From Phlegmacium glaucopus (lineage: Eukaryota; Basidiomycota; Agaricomycetes; Agaricales; Cortinariaceae), in assembly GCA_015039465.1 (NCBI GenBank), contig MU130241.1, forward strand, positions 96,804-160,803: a stretch of 64,000 nucleotides of DNA, in the 5' to 3' direction. A model generated the notes under the pieces. It saw only the letters and a program-made list of their open reading frames with translations. It did no database searches and was not told the origin of the DNA. Position numbers and translations under genes: made by a program. Numbering within the stretch: position 1 is the stretch's first letter; every line of letters begins with the position of its first letter. Of the stretch, positions 11,086-21,820 are shown in pieces.

Positions 11086-11148
11086 CGGCCTGGTAATCTA
11101 TGCCTCCAAACATTCAATCCCTCCTCAGCATATCAGACGTATGCTGGT

Positions 11149-11745
11149 ATGGACGTAGTCGACGAAACCATTCCAGTAAATTCAACTACCATCAACCAGT
11201 CCCCTGCCACAGATCCCAGACTGGAAAAGACGGCAAATTCCCCTCAGTCGAACTACAACATCGAGGAAGACGGTCGCGAAATACACAAAATATACCACTT
11301 CCATAATTGTCGTACGGTGTATGTCGATGCATGCAACTCTCACCGTGTTACGATGGAAAATTGTGCTAACAGTAATGTTCGACCAGTTACTTGTTCGTCT
11401 TTTCCTCTCACTTCTTGTTCCGCATGTTACTAAGTCGGCCATGTCGTGTTACTTAGATCGCTGTCCTAAGATTACTATCAGAGTCCATAGTATGGACTCT
11501 GAGTTAACCAGCGATACAATCATACATCTGAAGTTGTACCATGCAGCCTGCAATAGTAAGTACAGGCTTTCACCGTCTCCCACCAAGCAACTTGAATATC
11601 CATTCATCCATTAGGTCCTCTAATGGACTCTCTTCGCACTCGCGGAACATTCTTCGTTGTGATGTTCTCGGGAGTAAGCTTGGTGGCTGTCGCTTTTCTG
11701 GCATTCTTCATCATGAAGCTTTCAAGCTGCGGTATTAGGGTGTAG
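11149..11745 (+). CDS. Small predicted tail-anchored protein, copy C
   Basis: Exons are 11149-11371, 11457-11555 and 11615-11745, giving 150 residues. The second exon is 99 bases, 21 longer than in copies A, B and D. The extra codons (ITIRVHSM region) look like a small in-frame insertion, so the frame was kept under change. The donor of intron 1 is GTAATG. The C-terminal helix spans about residues 119-141 and the tail ends SCGIRV. Function unknown. Confidence 0.72.
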
Positions 11746-11887
11746 GCGACCTCTCTTCAAAGGTAAGGGGGTGCCGGTGATTATCCGAATATTAATTACA
11801 TGTACTAACTGATTCTCGAGGGTAATGAGGTGTATTTTATTTGCAATTGGTTTGCATACATATTGTTGTAACTTAGCTACGATTCTA

Positions 11888-11994
11888 CTTTTCCTTGTAC
11901 ACTGTCTACTACTATATAGCATGCATTATCACTATCTACTCTTTTCCTTGTACACTGTCTACTACTATATAGCATGCATTATCACTATCTACTT
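11888..11994 (+). repeat. 53-bp direct tandem duplication
   Basis: Two copies of a 53-base segment starting ttttccttgtacactgtc lie head to tail in the 3' flank of copy C. Other units have this segment once. Confidence 0.85.
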
Positions 11995-12721
11995 TTTCAC
12001 ATGGGAACTATGAAACCGTCGAGCCCTCTCATTACTGCTTCCCTTCGTTAGCTGCTCTTTCTCGAATCTCGCACCATTCAACTCAACCAAGACATGGGTC
12101 GCCTTGCGCAGGTGTAAATTAATTACGGCGCTTGTGGTGTTTGACGAAAGAAAATAAAGTAGATTGGCCATAGTATATTATAGAATTATGAGACGAGGGA
12201 GATATTACAACAGGCAGTAGCACATGACAAGAAAAGTGGAAGAATAGTCTAAAGTGATACGCAAGCGGGGGAGAAGAATAGAGGGCAGTGAGGGAATCCG
12301 GAGAGGGAACGGAACTGATGGTACGTATAATGCTATGTGTACCAGAACGGGAAATACTCATAGCTCTTCATCAGTTAACATCTTCACACGTGCTGGCGTG
12401 GAAGGTGCGAAATTTTAGCGCTGAAAACTGACCTCGGTGGCGCCAGGGTCAGCCCAAACGGCTCGATGCAATTTTCCTATCTAGGTACAGCTAGTACAAA
12501 AAATTAAAATACAAACAATAGATGAGATATCACAACAGGAGGAAGTGGGTGAGTGAGTAACGAAAAACGACCTGGCCAACACGCCAGTAATACTCTAGGA
12601 GAAATACTGAGTGAGGAAACAAACAGAAAGAAAGGATTGCACGGTAGGAACTCACCTGGGAGTGATAGCGAGTGGAAAGGGTAGAGATAAGCCCGTGGGC
12701 CCTTCATCTTGTACCCCTCTC

Positions 12722-12910
12722 CTTGCGCTTTCGGGATACATATATCATTCTCCATCACTAACTATATCGTGTGGTTCTCGTGGACAACCCTTTGCGGCTG
12801 ACTCTTGCCTAGTGTTCTCCTTCGTAAAATTTCTTAGGCTTTGCAATGCTGGGAAAGGAAGGCGGCCTCTTAGTTACAGCTAAATATCCGAATATCAACT
12901 ACTAGCTGAT
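12722..12910 (+). pseudogene. Relic of the small gene's last exon and 3' flank (unit C)
   Basis: It aligns with the relics at 1722 and 6900: a cgctttcgggatacatata start, a cttcgtaaaat middle and a gggaaaggaaggc end. Out of frame. Confidence 0.5.
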
Positions 12911-13329
12911 TCTCGAGGCTAACATTAGTATGATCACATTATTAAATAAAACTCAAGCCCATTATTATCCCTGTTCTGGTTTTGTCCCATGTCATCGCCA
13001 GGGTCTTTTCTGTCATAATTCCCCTTGTTGGCGACCTGTCGATCTAGATGCTCGACAACTTTAAGTGTCCAATATCGTAGCCGATGAATTGCTACTTGTT
13101 CATCAATCTCCAGAAGAAGTACGATGTGGCGAAGACAAATATCAGCCTAGATGACTAGAAGAGAGAACGGGCCGACCATATCAACCATGGCATTGGAAAA
13201 TATCGAACAGTGGTTTTAGATGGCGACTCAGGGGAAGGGTTATATGGCAAGCACGAAGGATAAACTAGCATCACTTTGGGAATTTGGGGCACGGAGAAAG
13301 TGAATAGGAGAAAGCCATTGGGCTCATCA

Positions 13330-14280
13330 TTAACATCATTTCTGTTGATAGGAGGACCGGACTCTCGACCAGCCTTGACGGTAACCTTTGAGGTCGTGGG
13401 TGACGACGAAATGCCACCCCCGAAAACCATGAGAGCTTTGATGAGCGTGGTGAGCGATAACGAGTAGTCTAGAAGAAATACAAGTGAGTAGGGGCTGAAA
13501 TATAATACTGAAAGAGCGAAAATCTCACTGGTTAGGCTCGTCGAAACTAGTCCTGTTGTTACCGCGCCCCTAAAACCGGGTCAGAAACTTCTTATGTAAT
13601 CTTCGGAGCTTCAATTATCGTCGCGTCGAGTGGACGCGACGGGGTGGATATTTTGTGACGTTTTATATGCAAGGGATATGGAATTAGTTTAAAGAATATC
13701 GGGTGAAAATTTCGTCCTGAGCGGCTGAGTTCTCGTTGTCGATTTCGTTCCTGTGGGTCAGACGAGAGAAAGTACCTTACATAATCATTGAGATTGCCTC
13801 GAACTGCTCACCCATTTGCCTAACTCTTCCACATCAGCTCATAAGCCCCTAAATTTTTGCAAAAATGATTATTGTGATCTCTTAAAAGTCTTGTTCTCTA
13901 AATTTTATCCAACAACCTCTTCCTCGTTGAGAAAAACGCCTGCGACCATATTTTCAAAGTCCGAAGATTACATAACAACTTTCTGACACGGTTTGGAGGG
14001 CGCGGTAAACAACAGACTTCATATATCGTGATCCGTAGGGCACATCACATATATCGAAGTCTGGCTAGGAGAGACTACGTCGAAACAGACGTGAGGACGA
14101 CAGCATGTCACAGCACCAAAACGATCTTGACCTTTTGATCACCTAAGGCCTCTTACATCATAGTGCGGGACAAAGTCTCGAGACCAAAATGATTCTGGAT
14201 TTCACGTTGAAAAAAGTGGATGAAGAGACCGAGATGCTGAACCTCATCAATATTGTTTATGATGATCATAAATGATACGG
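13330..14280 (-). pseudogene. eEF3 fragment (unit C), split by an insertion
   Basis: eEF3-like sequence at about 13330-13547 resumes at 14087-14280 (gtgaggacgacagcatgtca in both this copy and unit B). Without the inserted element the two halves join at the same place as in units B and D, so the insertion came after the duplication. Confidence 0.75.
13548..14077. mobile_element. 530-bp non-autonomous TIR element (Mutator- or hAT-like)
   Basis: The insert is flanked by a direct 9-bp repeat, CGTCGAAAC (13539-13547 and 14078-14086), and its ends are TAGTC and GACTA. Inside, 13555-13607 and 13960-14013 form a long inverted repeat of about 53 bases (GTTGTTACCGCGCCC against its complement with some mismatches). 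A further 49-base hairpin (agacttc to gaagtct) lies between the right inverted repeat and the outer end. There is no transposase frame. Nine-base target duplications are typical of Mutator-like elements. If one base matches by chance, eight would fit hAT. Confidence 0.75.
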
Positions 14281-14435
14281 GCCGGACCGGCTCCGAGTGG
14301 CGGTGTCCTAAGAAAACTTTGGGGTTCTGTTCCTAAATTAGGTCGACTGGGTAACCACATAAGTACGGCCTGGGTAATCAATGCCTCCAAGACTTCAATC
14401 CCTCCCCAGATACACCATATCAGACGTATGCTGGT

Positions 14436-15042
14436 ATGGATGTGGTCAACGGAAATACTTCAGTAAATGCAACTAACGTCAACCAGTCCCCTGCCACAGA
14501 TCCCAGATTGGACAAGACGATAAATTCCCCTCAGTTGGATCACGACACCGATGAAGACGGACGCCAAATTTACGACACTGACGACGGGCGTCAAATACAC
14601 AAAATATACCACTTCCATAATTGTGGTCCGGTGTATGTAGATGCACGCAGCTCTCACCGTGTTAGGATGGAAAACTGTGCTAACAGTAACGTTCGACGAG
14701 TTACTTGTTCGTCTTTTCCTCTCTCACTTTTGTTCCGCATGTTACTAAGTCGGCCATGCATCATATTATTTAGATCACCGTCCTAAGATTACGGACTCTG
14801 AGTTGACTGGCGATGAAATCATACATTCGGAATCCCATGCAGCCTTCAATGGTAAGTACAGGCTTTCACCGTCTTACACCAAGCATCCTTGAATATACCT
14901 TCATTGTTTAGGTCCTCTAACGGACTCTCTTCGCACTCACGGAACATTCTTCGCTGTGATGTTCTCGGGAGTCAGCTTGGTGGCTGTCGCTTGTCTGGCG
15001 TTCTCCATCATGAGGCTTTCAAGCTGCGGTATTAGGGTGTAG
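14436..15042 (+). CDS. Small predicted tail-anchored protein, copy D
   Basis: Exons are 14436-14685, 14774-14851 and 14912-15042, giving 152 residues, the longest copy. An internal repeat in exon 1 (DEDGRQIYDTDDGRQIH) shows a small in-frame duplication. The upstream TATA site is degenerate (CATAAGTA near 14358), unlike copies A, B, C and E, so expression may be weaker. The helix is at about residues 121-143. Function unknown. Confidence 0.72.
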
Positions 15043-15824
15043 GCGACCTTTCTCTAAAGGTAAGGGCGGTGCCAGTGATTATCCGAATATTGACTACATA
15101 TACTAACTGATTCTCGGAGTCAGGGTATGTAAGGTGTATTTCATTTGGTTTCCATGTAACTTAGCTACGATTCTACTTTCCTTTGTACACTGTCTACCAT
15201 ATAACATGCATTATCATTATCTACTTTTCACATCGGAGCCATGTAACCGCCGAGCCCTCTCATCGCTGCTTCCGTTCGTTAGCTGTTCTTTCTCGCACCA
15301 TTCACCTCAACCAAGACACGAGTCGCCTTGCGCAGATGTAAATTAATTGCGGCGCTCGTGGTGTTTGACGAAAGAAAATCAAGTAGATTGGCCATAGTGT
15401 ATTATACAATTATATGACGAGGGAGAAATTACAACAGGCAGTAGCACATGACAAGAAAAGTGGGAGAATGGTCCAAAGTGAATCGCAAGCGAGCGAGAAA
15501 AATAGCGGGCAAATGAGGGAACCCAGAGAGGGAATGTACTGATGGTACAGTTATACTACCGATCTCGGCGGCGCTAGGGCCAGCCCAAACGGCTCGATGT
15601 AATTTTGTTATCTAGGTACTGTTAGTACGAAAGATTAAAATTAATAAATGAAATATCGCAACAAGAGGAAGTGGGTGGGTGAGTAACAAAAAACAACCAG
15701 GCCAACGCGCCAGTGCTCTGGGATAAATAATGAGTGGGGAAACAAACAGAAAGAAAGGATTGCGCGGTAGTAACTCACCTGGGAGTGATAGTGAGTAGAA
15801 AGGGTAAAGGTGAACCCCCCCCTC

Positions 15825-16000
15825 CTCAGACTTTCGGGATACATACTCATTTTCCGTTAACTATGTCATGTTGTTCTCGTGGGCTGCCTTTGCAGCAGGC
15901 TGTTGCCTAGCGTTCTTCGTGAATTTACTTAGGCTTCGTGATGCTGGGGAAAGCTAGGCGGCCTCTTAGTTGCGGGTGAATATCCGAATATCAACCACTA
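15825..16000 (+). pseudogene. Relic of the small gene's last exon and 3' flank (unit D)
   Basis: Same decayed block as in units A-C (gactttcgggataca, cgttcttcgtgaattta, gggaaagcta). Out of frame. Confidence 0.5.
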
Positions 16001-16319
16001 ATTAACATTAGTATAATCGAGTTATTAAATGAAATTCAAGCCCATTATTATACCTATTTTGGCTTTCACTCGATCTTGACGCTCGGCAACTTAAAGTGTC
16101 AGATAATGTAGCCGATGAACTGCTACTCGTTCATTCCTCTCCAGGAGAAGCATGATGGCGAAGATAAATGTCGACTAGCTAACTAGAGAGAATGGGCCGA
16201 ACACGTCAACCATGGTATTCAAGGGATTGCTAAGGATCGAAAGATGTTTTAGACGGCGACTCCAGGGAAGGGCGATATGGCAAGCACGAAGGATAAACTA
16301 GCATCACTTTAGAAATTCC

Positions 16320-16945
16320 AGGCACGGAGAAAGTGAACAGAAGGAAGCGGTGACGACGAATACATCTCTAAGAGCTTTGATGAACGCGGTGAGCGATTCA
16401 CAATCGAAGAAGTCTAGAAGAAAGACGAGCGAGTAAGGGCTGAAATATAATACTGAAGGAACAAAAATCTCACTGGTTAGGTTCGTCGAGATAGATGACG
16501 TGAGGACGACAGCATGTCGCAGCACAAAGAATGATCTTGATCTTTTGACCACCCAAGACCTCTCATATCATAATGCGGGACGAACCCAGGCTCGAGACAA
16601 AAGTGGTGCTCCATTTCGCGTTGAAAAAAGTGGATGAAGAGACCGGGGTGCTGAGCCTCATCAATATTGTTTCTGATGATCGTAAAAGATACGGCGAGTG
16701 CGATATACCTTGGAATTAAATAAGGATATAAACAGACCTTGAAACAACGCTTGATGAGATCGCTAGGAGACATTGATAACCAGACGTTTTCAGGGAGTTC
16801 ATACCGCATACAATTGCTTGAACTTCTGTCAAAATTCTCGTCTTCTAGCCATTGACGATCCAAGAACCATCGTTCATCTTCTGGGCCTGAGAGTTGCCGG
16901 TCTTCTTTGCACCGATAAGGAATTTGACAATGGTCCAAGGACGAC
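16320..16945 (-). pseudogene. eEF3 fragment with introns (unit D)
   Basis: The reverse strand still reads ELPENVWLSM (SSENIWLPR in the gene), EMEHHFCLEPGFVPHYDM ([19 protein letters not shown]) and HVICLDEPN-like DNA out of frame. Stops and frameshifts are present, and introns are retained. The Walker A region is deleted as in unit B. Confidence 0.78.
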
Positions 16946-17220
16946 GAGCTCGACCCCCCGCCAAAACATACCCTTTGCTTTTCAGTGAGGACCCCACAAC
17001 GCGTGACTTGAGCCGGAAAGACCTGGTTTTCACTTAGTGAAGGATGGCGTCGCCGAGATAGTTCTTCATGTCAGGGTTTTTCCCAAATGAGGCATGCACT
17101 TGGTCCGAGCGCTGTCTGAGCAGATGCCAACCTGAAACTATTTTGCGATTCCATATATTTCCGACAACGGCAGTAAGTGGTGTGCTCCATAAGAGTCTAA
17201 TGTCATTCTAATTATAATAC

Positions 17221-17301
17221 TACTACAGTCGACTCCCTCATAACCCATAGGGGTAATTACGGTAATTCCGCCTATGGGTTATGAGGGAGTCGACTGTAGT
17301 A
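17221..17301. mobile_element. 81-bp foldback element with TA flanks
   Basis: Two perfect 31-base inverted arms (17221-17251 and 17271-17301; the arm starts TACTACAGTCGACTCCCTCA) surround a 19-base loop. Each outer end is a TA dinucleotide, the target duplication of Tc1/mariner/pogo elements. The arms look like the terminal repeats of such an element with nearly all internal DNA lost. Confidence 0.7.
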
Positions 17302-19340
17302 ATAATGAACGTTATGGACACTACAGACTAACTGTTCTTGGCAACTGTCAGGGTCAGGCCAAGGCTGTTACCAACAGCCTTGACGCCTGACAAATGCTAA
17401 TGGCGTTGTACTAGCTTTGACTTTTCTGAAAAAGCCGCCGTCATCGCCTGGCGCATTTTGGGCCGGAATTATTAAAACATATCACTGTCAGATTATAATG
17501 ATCTTTCGAGTATTAAATTTTTCATTTTTAATTCGCTCATGACCTATCTTTTATTATCCTAGGTCGGTCCTAACACTGAACCGATTGTACAAGCGCTGAT
17601 CTTCAGATCGTCACTGGAACTGGGTACAGATTCCTTGTTTGCAAGTTTGGATCTCGGAAGGCGAAGGGGATTGGTCTGTGCGTGATCCCAATCGCGCCGG
17701 AATATTTGGCCAGAGGCCCTGAGCCTGAGCTTGGCGTAGTCTTTTGGGAGAGATTTGATTGGCCTGAGATAGCGGCCCAATCGTTTGATCCTAATCAATT
17801 CAGAAATCATAAATGATCTGAAGAGGAGTCTGACTGGTGCGCTCGACTGCGTGCCGAAACCAACCGACTGTACCAGATGAAGGGATGGTGGGTGGGTTGA
17901 AGATATTCTGAGGGCTCGTAAATGGTTTTTTTCCGCATCAGAACCAGAAGCACTCCCCTATCGCAATCAAATTTATTCATTATTTACGCATATTATTTTC
18001 AAAGGAAGAAGCTGTTCTAACGCTGGGCGTTGTCTTATCCGAGCTATCCCTCGTTCCTCGGGCTTGCCCATCGCGGAATAAGTCTTTTTGGTAGTCAGGG
18101 TATGTCTAAAATGAGATATACAAGCACTGTGGCTACCAGTGTTGAAATCAGTTGTTTTTGTGATAACTAATTTGTTATCAGAAGGAAGCAAAGAAGGATA
18201 CCTGGGAACGAAACATTGGAAGATGCGGCAGGTAATTGGAAGATGCGGGAGTTAAGTAATCATCTGTCAGAACAGAGTAACGACCAGAACAAATTATTAG
18301 AGAGGCGGCCCGTTAGAGAAGCCGGCTGTTCGTCACTGTTTATTCTCTCTGATTTGACCTCAACTCATGGCAAATCAATTTTTTGAACGCATTTGCACCT
18401 ATATCAGTAAAATTAAACTGCCAATATTTTTTTTTTACATTTATCTGGGGAAGGGTTGCACCAGTTTTTTTGAATTTGGTCAAAAACATGTAGATTTGAC
18501 AAGGAAAGTGCCCAAGAACTGCAACTTGCAAGCCCAAACCAATGAAGCACACAAGAATAAAAAAGACCATGGAGGCTCAGAAGGACTACCTGAATGAATC
18601 CATAGAGGAAGTAACCTGAGGGAAGAGCGCAGTCAAGCACAGAAACAGTGACAGGAGGAAAAGCAGGTAACAGAGGAGATGCACATTTTGTGAGAGCGTG
18701 TGAGGAGACTAGAGGAAAGCAGGGTCATCCTGTGGAAACGGTGCAAAACGCTGAAGCCTGAAGGGGTGCGAAGGAGGCCTGAACATTGTGCAATAGACGG
18801 CCATGGGGGGATGGTGAAGGCGATGATAATGGAGCTCAGTGAAGGGGAGCGTGATACCTCAATGGTCGATGATCGCGACCGATATGACTGGGATGATTTA
18901 CTATAATTTATCAATGTGTAGATTAATATTTGGCAGGAACTGTTATCTTATCATATCTTATCATCAAAATGTCCTAATCAAAAATATTTGTATTATTGAT
19001 ATGACACCGCTTTGAGATGAAGCTCCTTCAAGCGATACGAGCCTGCTGGGTTTAGGAGCCTCCTGTCTAGTTATTTATTGCCATTCTCTCTAGGCTCAAC
19101 AAAGCAAAACCCCACGTGAAAACGTGTCCACTGCGTGGACGTACTACTAGCCCTTCTCCACCATAATCGGTGGCTATCTATAGATTAGCCACGAATTCTG
19201 TGGTTGTGAAGCTTAGCAAGCGACCGGAGTGGCCAAAGGTGGCCGTGCGCCTCTCGCAGTATTATACGACCTGATGGCAAGTCAGACTCAAATTTAGCCC
19301 TCAACCACTGTTGACAGGACCCAAAGCTTTCACGTATGTT
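17302..19340. other. Gene-poor stretch between units D and E
   Basis: No gene could be supported. A minus frame at 17559-17810 (83 codons) and a broken plus-strand frame at 18600-18906 with a charged helix-like end (RRLEESRVILWKRCKTL) are unassigned. The motif gcgggagttaagtaat at about 18246 also occurs at about 10229. Confidence 0.4.
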
Positions 19341-19355
19341 GTTTTGGCTGCCACC

Positions 19356-19363
19356 TATAAATA
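19356..19363 (+). promoter_or_regulatory. TATA box of small-gene copy E
   Basis: TATAAATA lies 75 bases before the ATG at 19431. Confidence 0.6.
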
Positions 19364-19430
19364 CGGCCTAGCAATCTATGACTCCAAATATTCAATCCCC
19401 CCAGATAGACCATATCAGACGTACGCTGGT

Positions 19431-20001
19431 ATGGATGAGGTCGACGAAGGCCCTTTAGTAAATTCAACTATCGTCAACCAGTCCCCTGCTACAGATCCCA
19501 GATTGGAAAAGACGGCAAATTCCCCTCAGTCGAACCACAACATTGATGATGACAGTCATGAAATACACAAAACATACCACTTCCATAATTGTGGTACGGT
19601 GTATGTGGATGTTACGATGGAAAATTGTGCCAACAGTAATGTTCGACGAGTCACCTGTTCGTCCTTTCCTTTCACTTTTTGTTCCGCAGGTTACTAAGTC
19701 GGCCATGTCATGCTATTTAGATCACCGTCCTAAGATTACGGACTCTGAGTTGCCCGGCGATGAAATCATACATCCGGAGTCGTCTCATGCAGCCTTTAAT
19801 GGTGAGTACAGGCTTTCACCGTCCTTACACCAAGCATCTTGAACATCCATTCATCCATTAGGTCCTCTAGTGGACTCTCTTCGCACTCGCGGAACATTCT
19901 TCGTTGGATTGTTCTCGGGAGTAAGCTTGGTGGCTGTCGCTTTTCTGGCGTTCTTCGTCATGAAGCTTTCAAGCTGCGGTATTCAGATGACCTCTCTTTA
20001 A
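19431..20001 (+). CDS. Small predicted tail-anchored protein, copy E
   Basis: Exons are 19431-19635, 19721-19801 and 19862-20001, giving 141 residues. Copy E has lost an in-frame block after YVD (the ARSSHR part of other copies) and gained a Ser codon in exon 2 (HPESSHAAF). The usual stop is changed, and the frame reads through to a TAA three codons later, giving the tail CGIQMTSL. The helix is at about residues 107-129. The intron 2 donor is GTGAG. This copy sits nearest the functional eEF3 and may represent the founding locus. Confidence 0.72.
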
Positions 20002-20469
20002 AGGGAAGGGGGTGCCAGTGATTATCCGAACATTGACCACATGTACTAGTAACTGATTCTCGACTCGGAGGGCTTATACGGTGTATTTCATTTGGTTTGC
20101 ATACATATTCATCAGGGAAAAAAAAGATGTTTCTGTAGTGCATAGTAGGTATGGTAGACCAAATACACTGGTACACAAGTCCCCTCATCAGTAAGTCCGG
20201 TAGTTTTGTGCATCATCTCAGTAGTCTCTAGTAGTTTCTGGTAGTTTCTCTATATGGTTACATAGCAGCCAATATATTATTCTACCAGAACTACTAACCT
20301 CTTTGTAGCTACAGTTTTTTCCTGTTGTCCTCAGCTCAACCATAATTTTCAGGAAAATAAAATGTTATTGTAGATGTAGTTAACAATGATACAGAATGTC
20401 TACGGAGCTTCCAAAATTCTACCCGTAAAGAGCAAGCACCCATTTCCCAGCTGCCCGACATGTCAATGT

Positions 20470-21140
20470 ACGCGTCTTGGGTGTTGGCGGACGTGTCTGG
20501 GCGTTGGTGGACGTGTTTGGGTGTTGGTGGACGTGTCTGGGTGACGTCGTAGGTGTTTGGGCGTCGTCGTACGCNNNNNNNNNNNNNNNNNNNNNNNNNN
20601 NNNNNNNNNNNNNNNNNNNNNNNNNNNNNNNNNNNNNNNNNNNNNNNNNNNNNNNNNNNNNNNNNNNNNNNNNNNNNNNNNNCGTCGTGCGTTGTTTGTC
20701 GTCCATTATGGTTGTTATTCATCGTATACGACCTGTTATAGCATGTCAGTAACTGATTAAAATAGAATAAAAAAAAAATACCCCCCGAGTGGGGGGGGTT
20801 ACCGTTGCTACGTGTCGTCGTCATCAGCGTTGTACTGCGGTCGTTCTTGTTTCGTTGTACACGTTGTACAGGGTCGTTGTGTCGTTGTACACGTCGTATG
20901 TCATTGTTGTTTCGTTGGACACGTCGTACGTCGTCGTGGTACGCGTCGTTCATGTTGTTTGTGTCCGTTATCGTCGTCGTGCATCGTACATAGCCTATTG
21001 TAACGTGTTAGTAGTGAATTAATGTAGAAGAAAATAAAAAAATACCCCCCTCACCAGGGGGAGTTACCGTTGTTACATGAAAGTTGTCGTTGTCGTCGTG
21101 CTGCCGTCGTTGTTGTGTTGCAGCCGTCGTTCATTGTTGC
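20470..21140 (+). repeat. Minisatellite-like GT-rich tandem repeats
   Basis: Units near gtgttggtggacgtgtctgg repeat before the gap, and units near gtcgttgtacacgtcgta repeat after it. A larger period of about 260 bases is marked by two A-run blocks, each followed by CCCCCC, a short loop, GGGGG and gttaccgttg (20771-20815 and 21031-21078). Confidence 0.7.
20575..20682. other. Assembly gap (108 N)
   Basis: The run of N falls inside the minisatellite, so the real repeat length there is unknown. Confidence 0.99.
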
Positions 21141-21820
21141 TATTGTTGCTGTTGTTGTGTAGTGGGGCATTAGTACATAGTAAAAGTCGATACAAATTGA
21201 CTTACCTTTTATGACCACAGACGATGCATAGCAAAAAAAAATTACTCACATGGATGGCAGAAACAGTGATGAGGTTGCGGTTCAAAAGAAAAGTTAGGAA
21301 ACAAACATGCATTATGGTTTGTTTGGATTTGTCGGAGTTTGAATGAACTTCGCACAAAATTGTTGATTCCCGTGATCCAAATCTGCTTTGATTGTGTGCT
21401 CAATTTCAACCCCTTTTGAATATAAATTAATCCAGCCATCACTAAATAGTAATAGCTATCAATGATTAAATAAGAGTAAAGTAATGGAGCCAGAAATATA
21501 CTTTGCTCTACTGAATTAGAAGGGTGAACAATTGGGTCTATCATTGTCTATGAGATAAATGAGCAAGGGTACCGGGACTATGGACTACTATGGACAAGTG
21601 AGAGAAGGGTACCAAGACTATGGAAAAATAGGCAAAGGGTACAGGGTACTACTTGGAGCAATGCAAGCTACCAACTTTCCACAATAACTACTGAAGCTAT
21701 CTAGCCCATCAGCAAACTACAGAACTTTATTTTTTTTCCTGATGTTGTTGTATACTATATACATAGCATGCATTATCTACTTTTAACATTGGGACCATGA
21801 AACTACCGAACCCTCTCATT

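Larger units (their letters stand above)
11070..13547 (+). repeat. Tandem segmental duplication, unit C
   Basis: The small gene (11149-11745), an eEF3 3'-end relic (about 12060-12400), a last-exon relic (about 12722-12910) and an eEF3 internal relic that begins about 13330. The unit is cut by a 530-bp insertion and resumes at 14078-14280. Confidence 0.8.
14340..17035 (+). repeat. Tandem segmental duplication, unit D
   Basis: The small gene (14436-15042), an eEF3 3'-end relic (about 15290-15560), a last-exon relic (about 15825-16000) and an eEF3 internal relic (about 16320-16945). The upstream junction at about 14280-14340 shows no match to unit C. Confidence 0.78.
19350..20109 (+). repeat. 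Tandem segmental duplication, unit E (next to the real eEF3)
   Basis: The small gene copy E and its 3' flank match the other units up to ttggtttgcatacatatt. The match resumes at 21745 after one insertion, is cut again at 21820, and runs from 22873 straight into the intact eEF3 3'UTR. Unit E is therefore the arrangement from which the others can be derived. Confidence 0.75.
20110..21744. mobile_element. 1.6-kb TIR element carrying minisatellite DNA
   Basis: The left end CATCAGGGAAAAAAAAG and right end TTTTTTTTCCTGATG are inverted repeats; similarity extends about 28 bases, to ttctgtag. The insert interrupts catatt/gttgtaactt, which is continuous in units B and C, with TT repeated at the right side. 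Inside are G/T-rich repeats, two C-run/G-run hairpins about 260 bases apart, and the assembly gap. A minus frame (21242-21544, 100 codons) has no known domain. The superfamily is unknown. Confidence 0.6.

Noticed and set aside
205..17035. eEF3 relics as processed (retroposed) pseudogenes
   Set aside because: The introns between exons 5, 6 and 7 are still present and the relics share non-eEF3 flanks, so they are genomic duplications.
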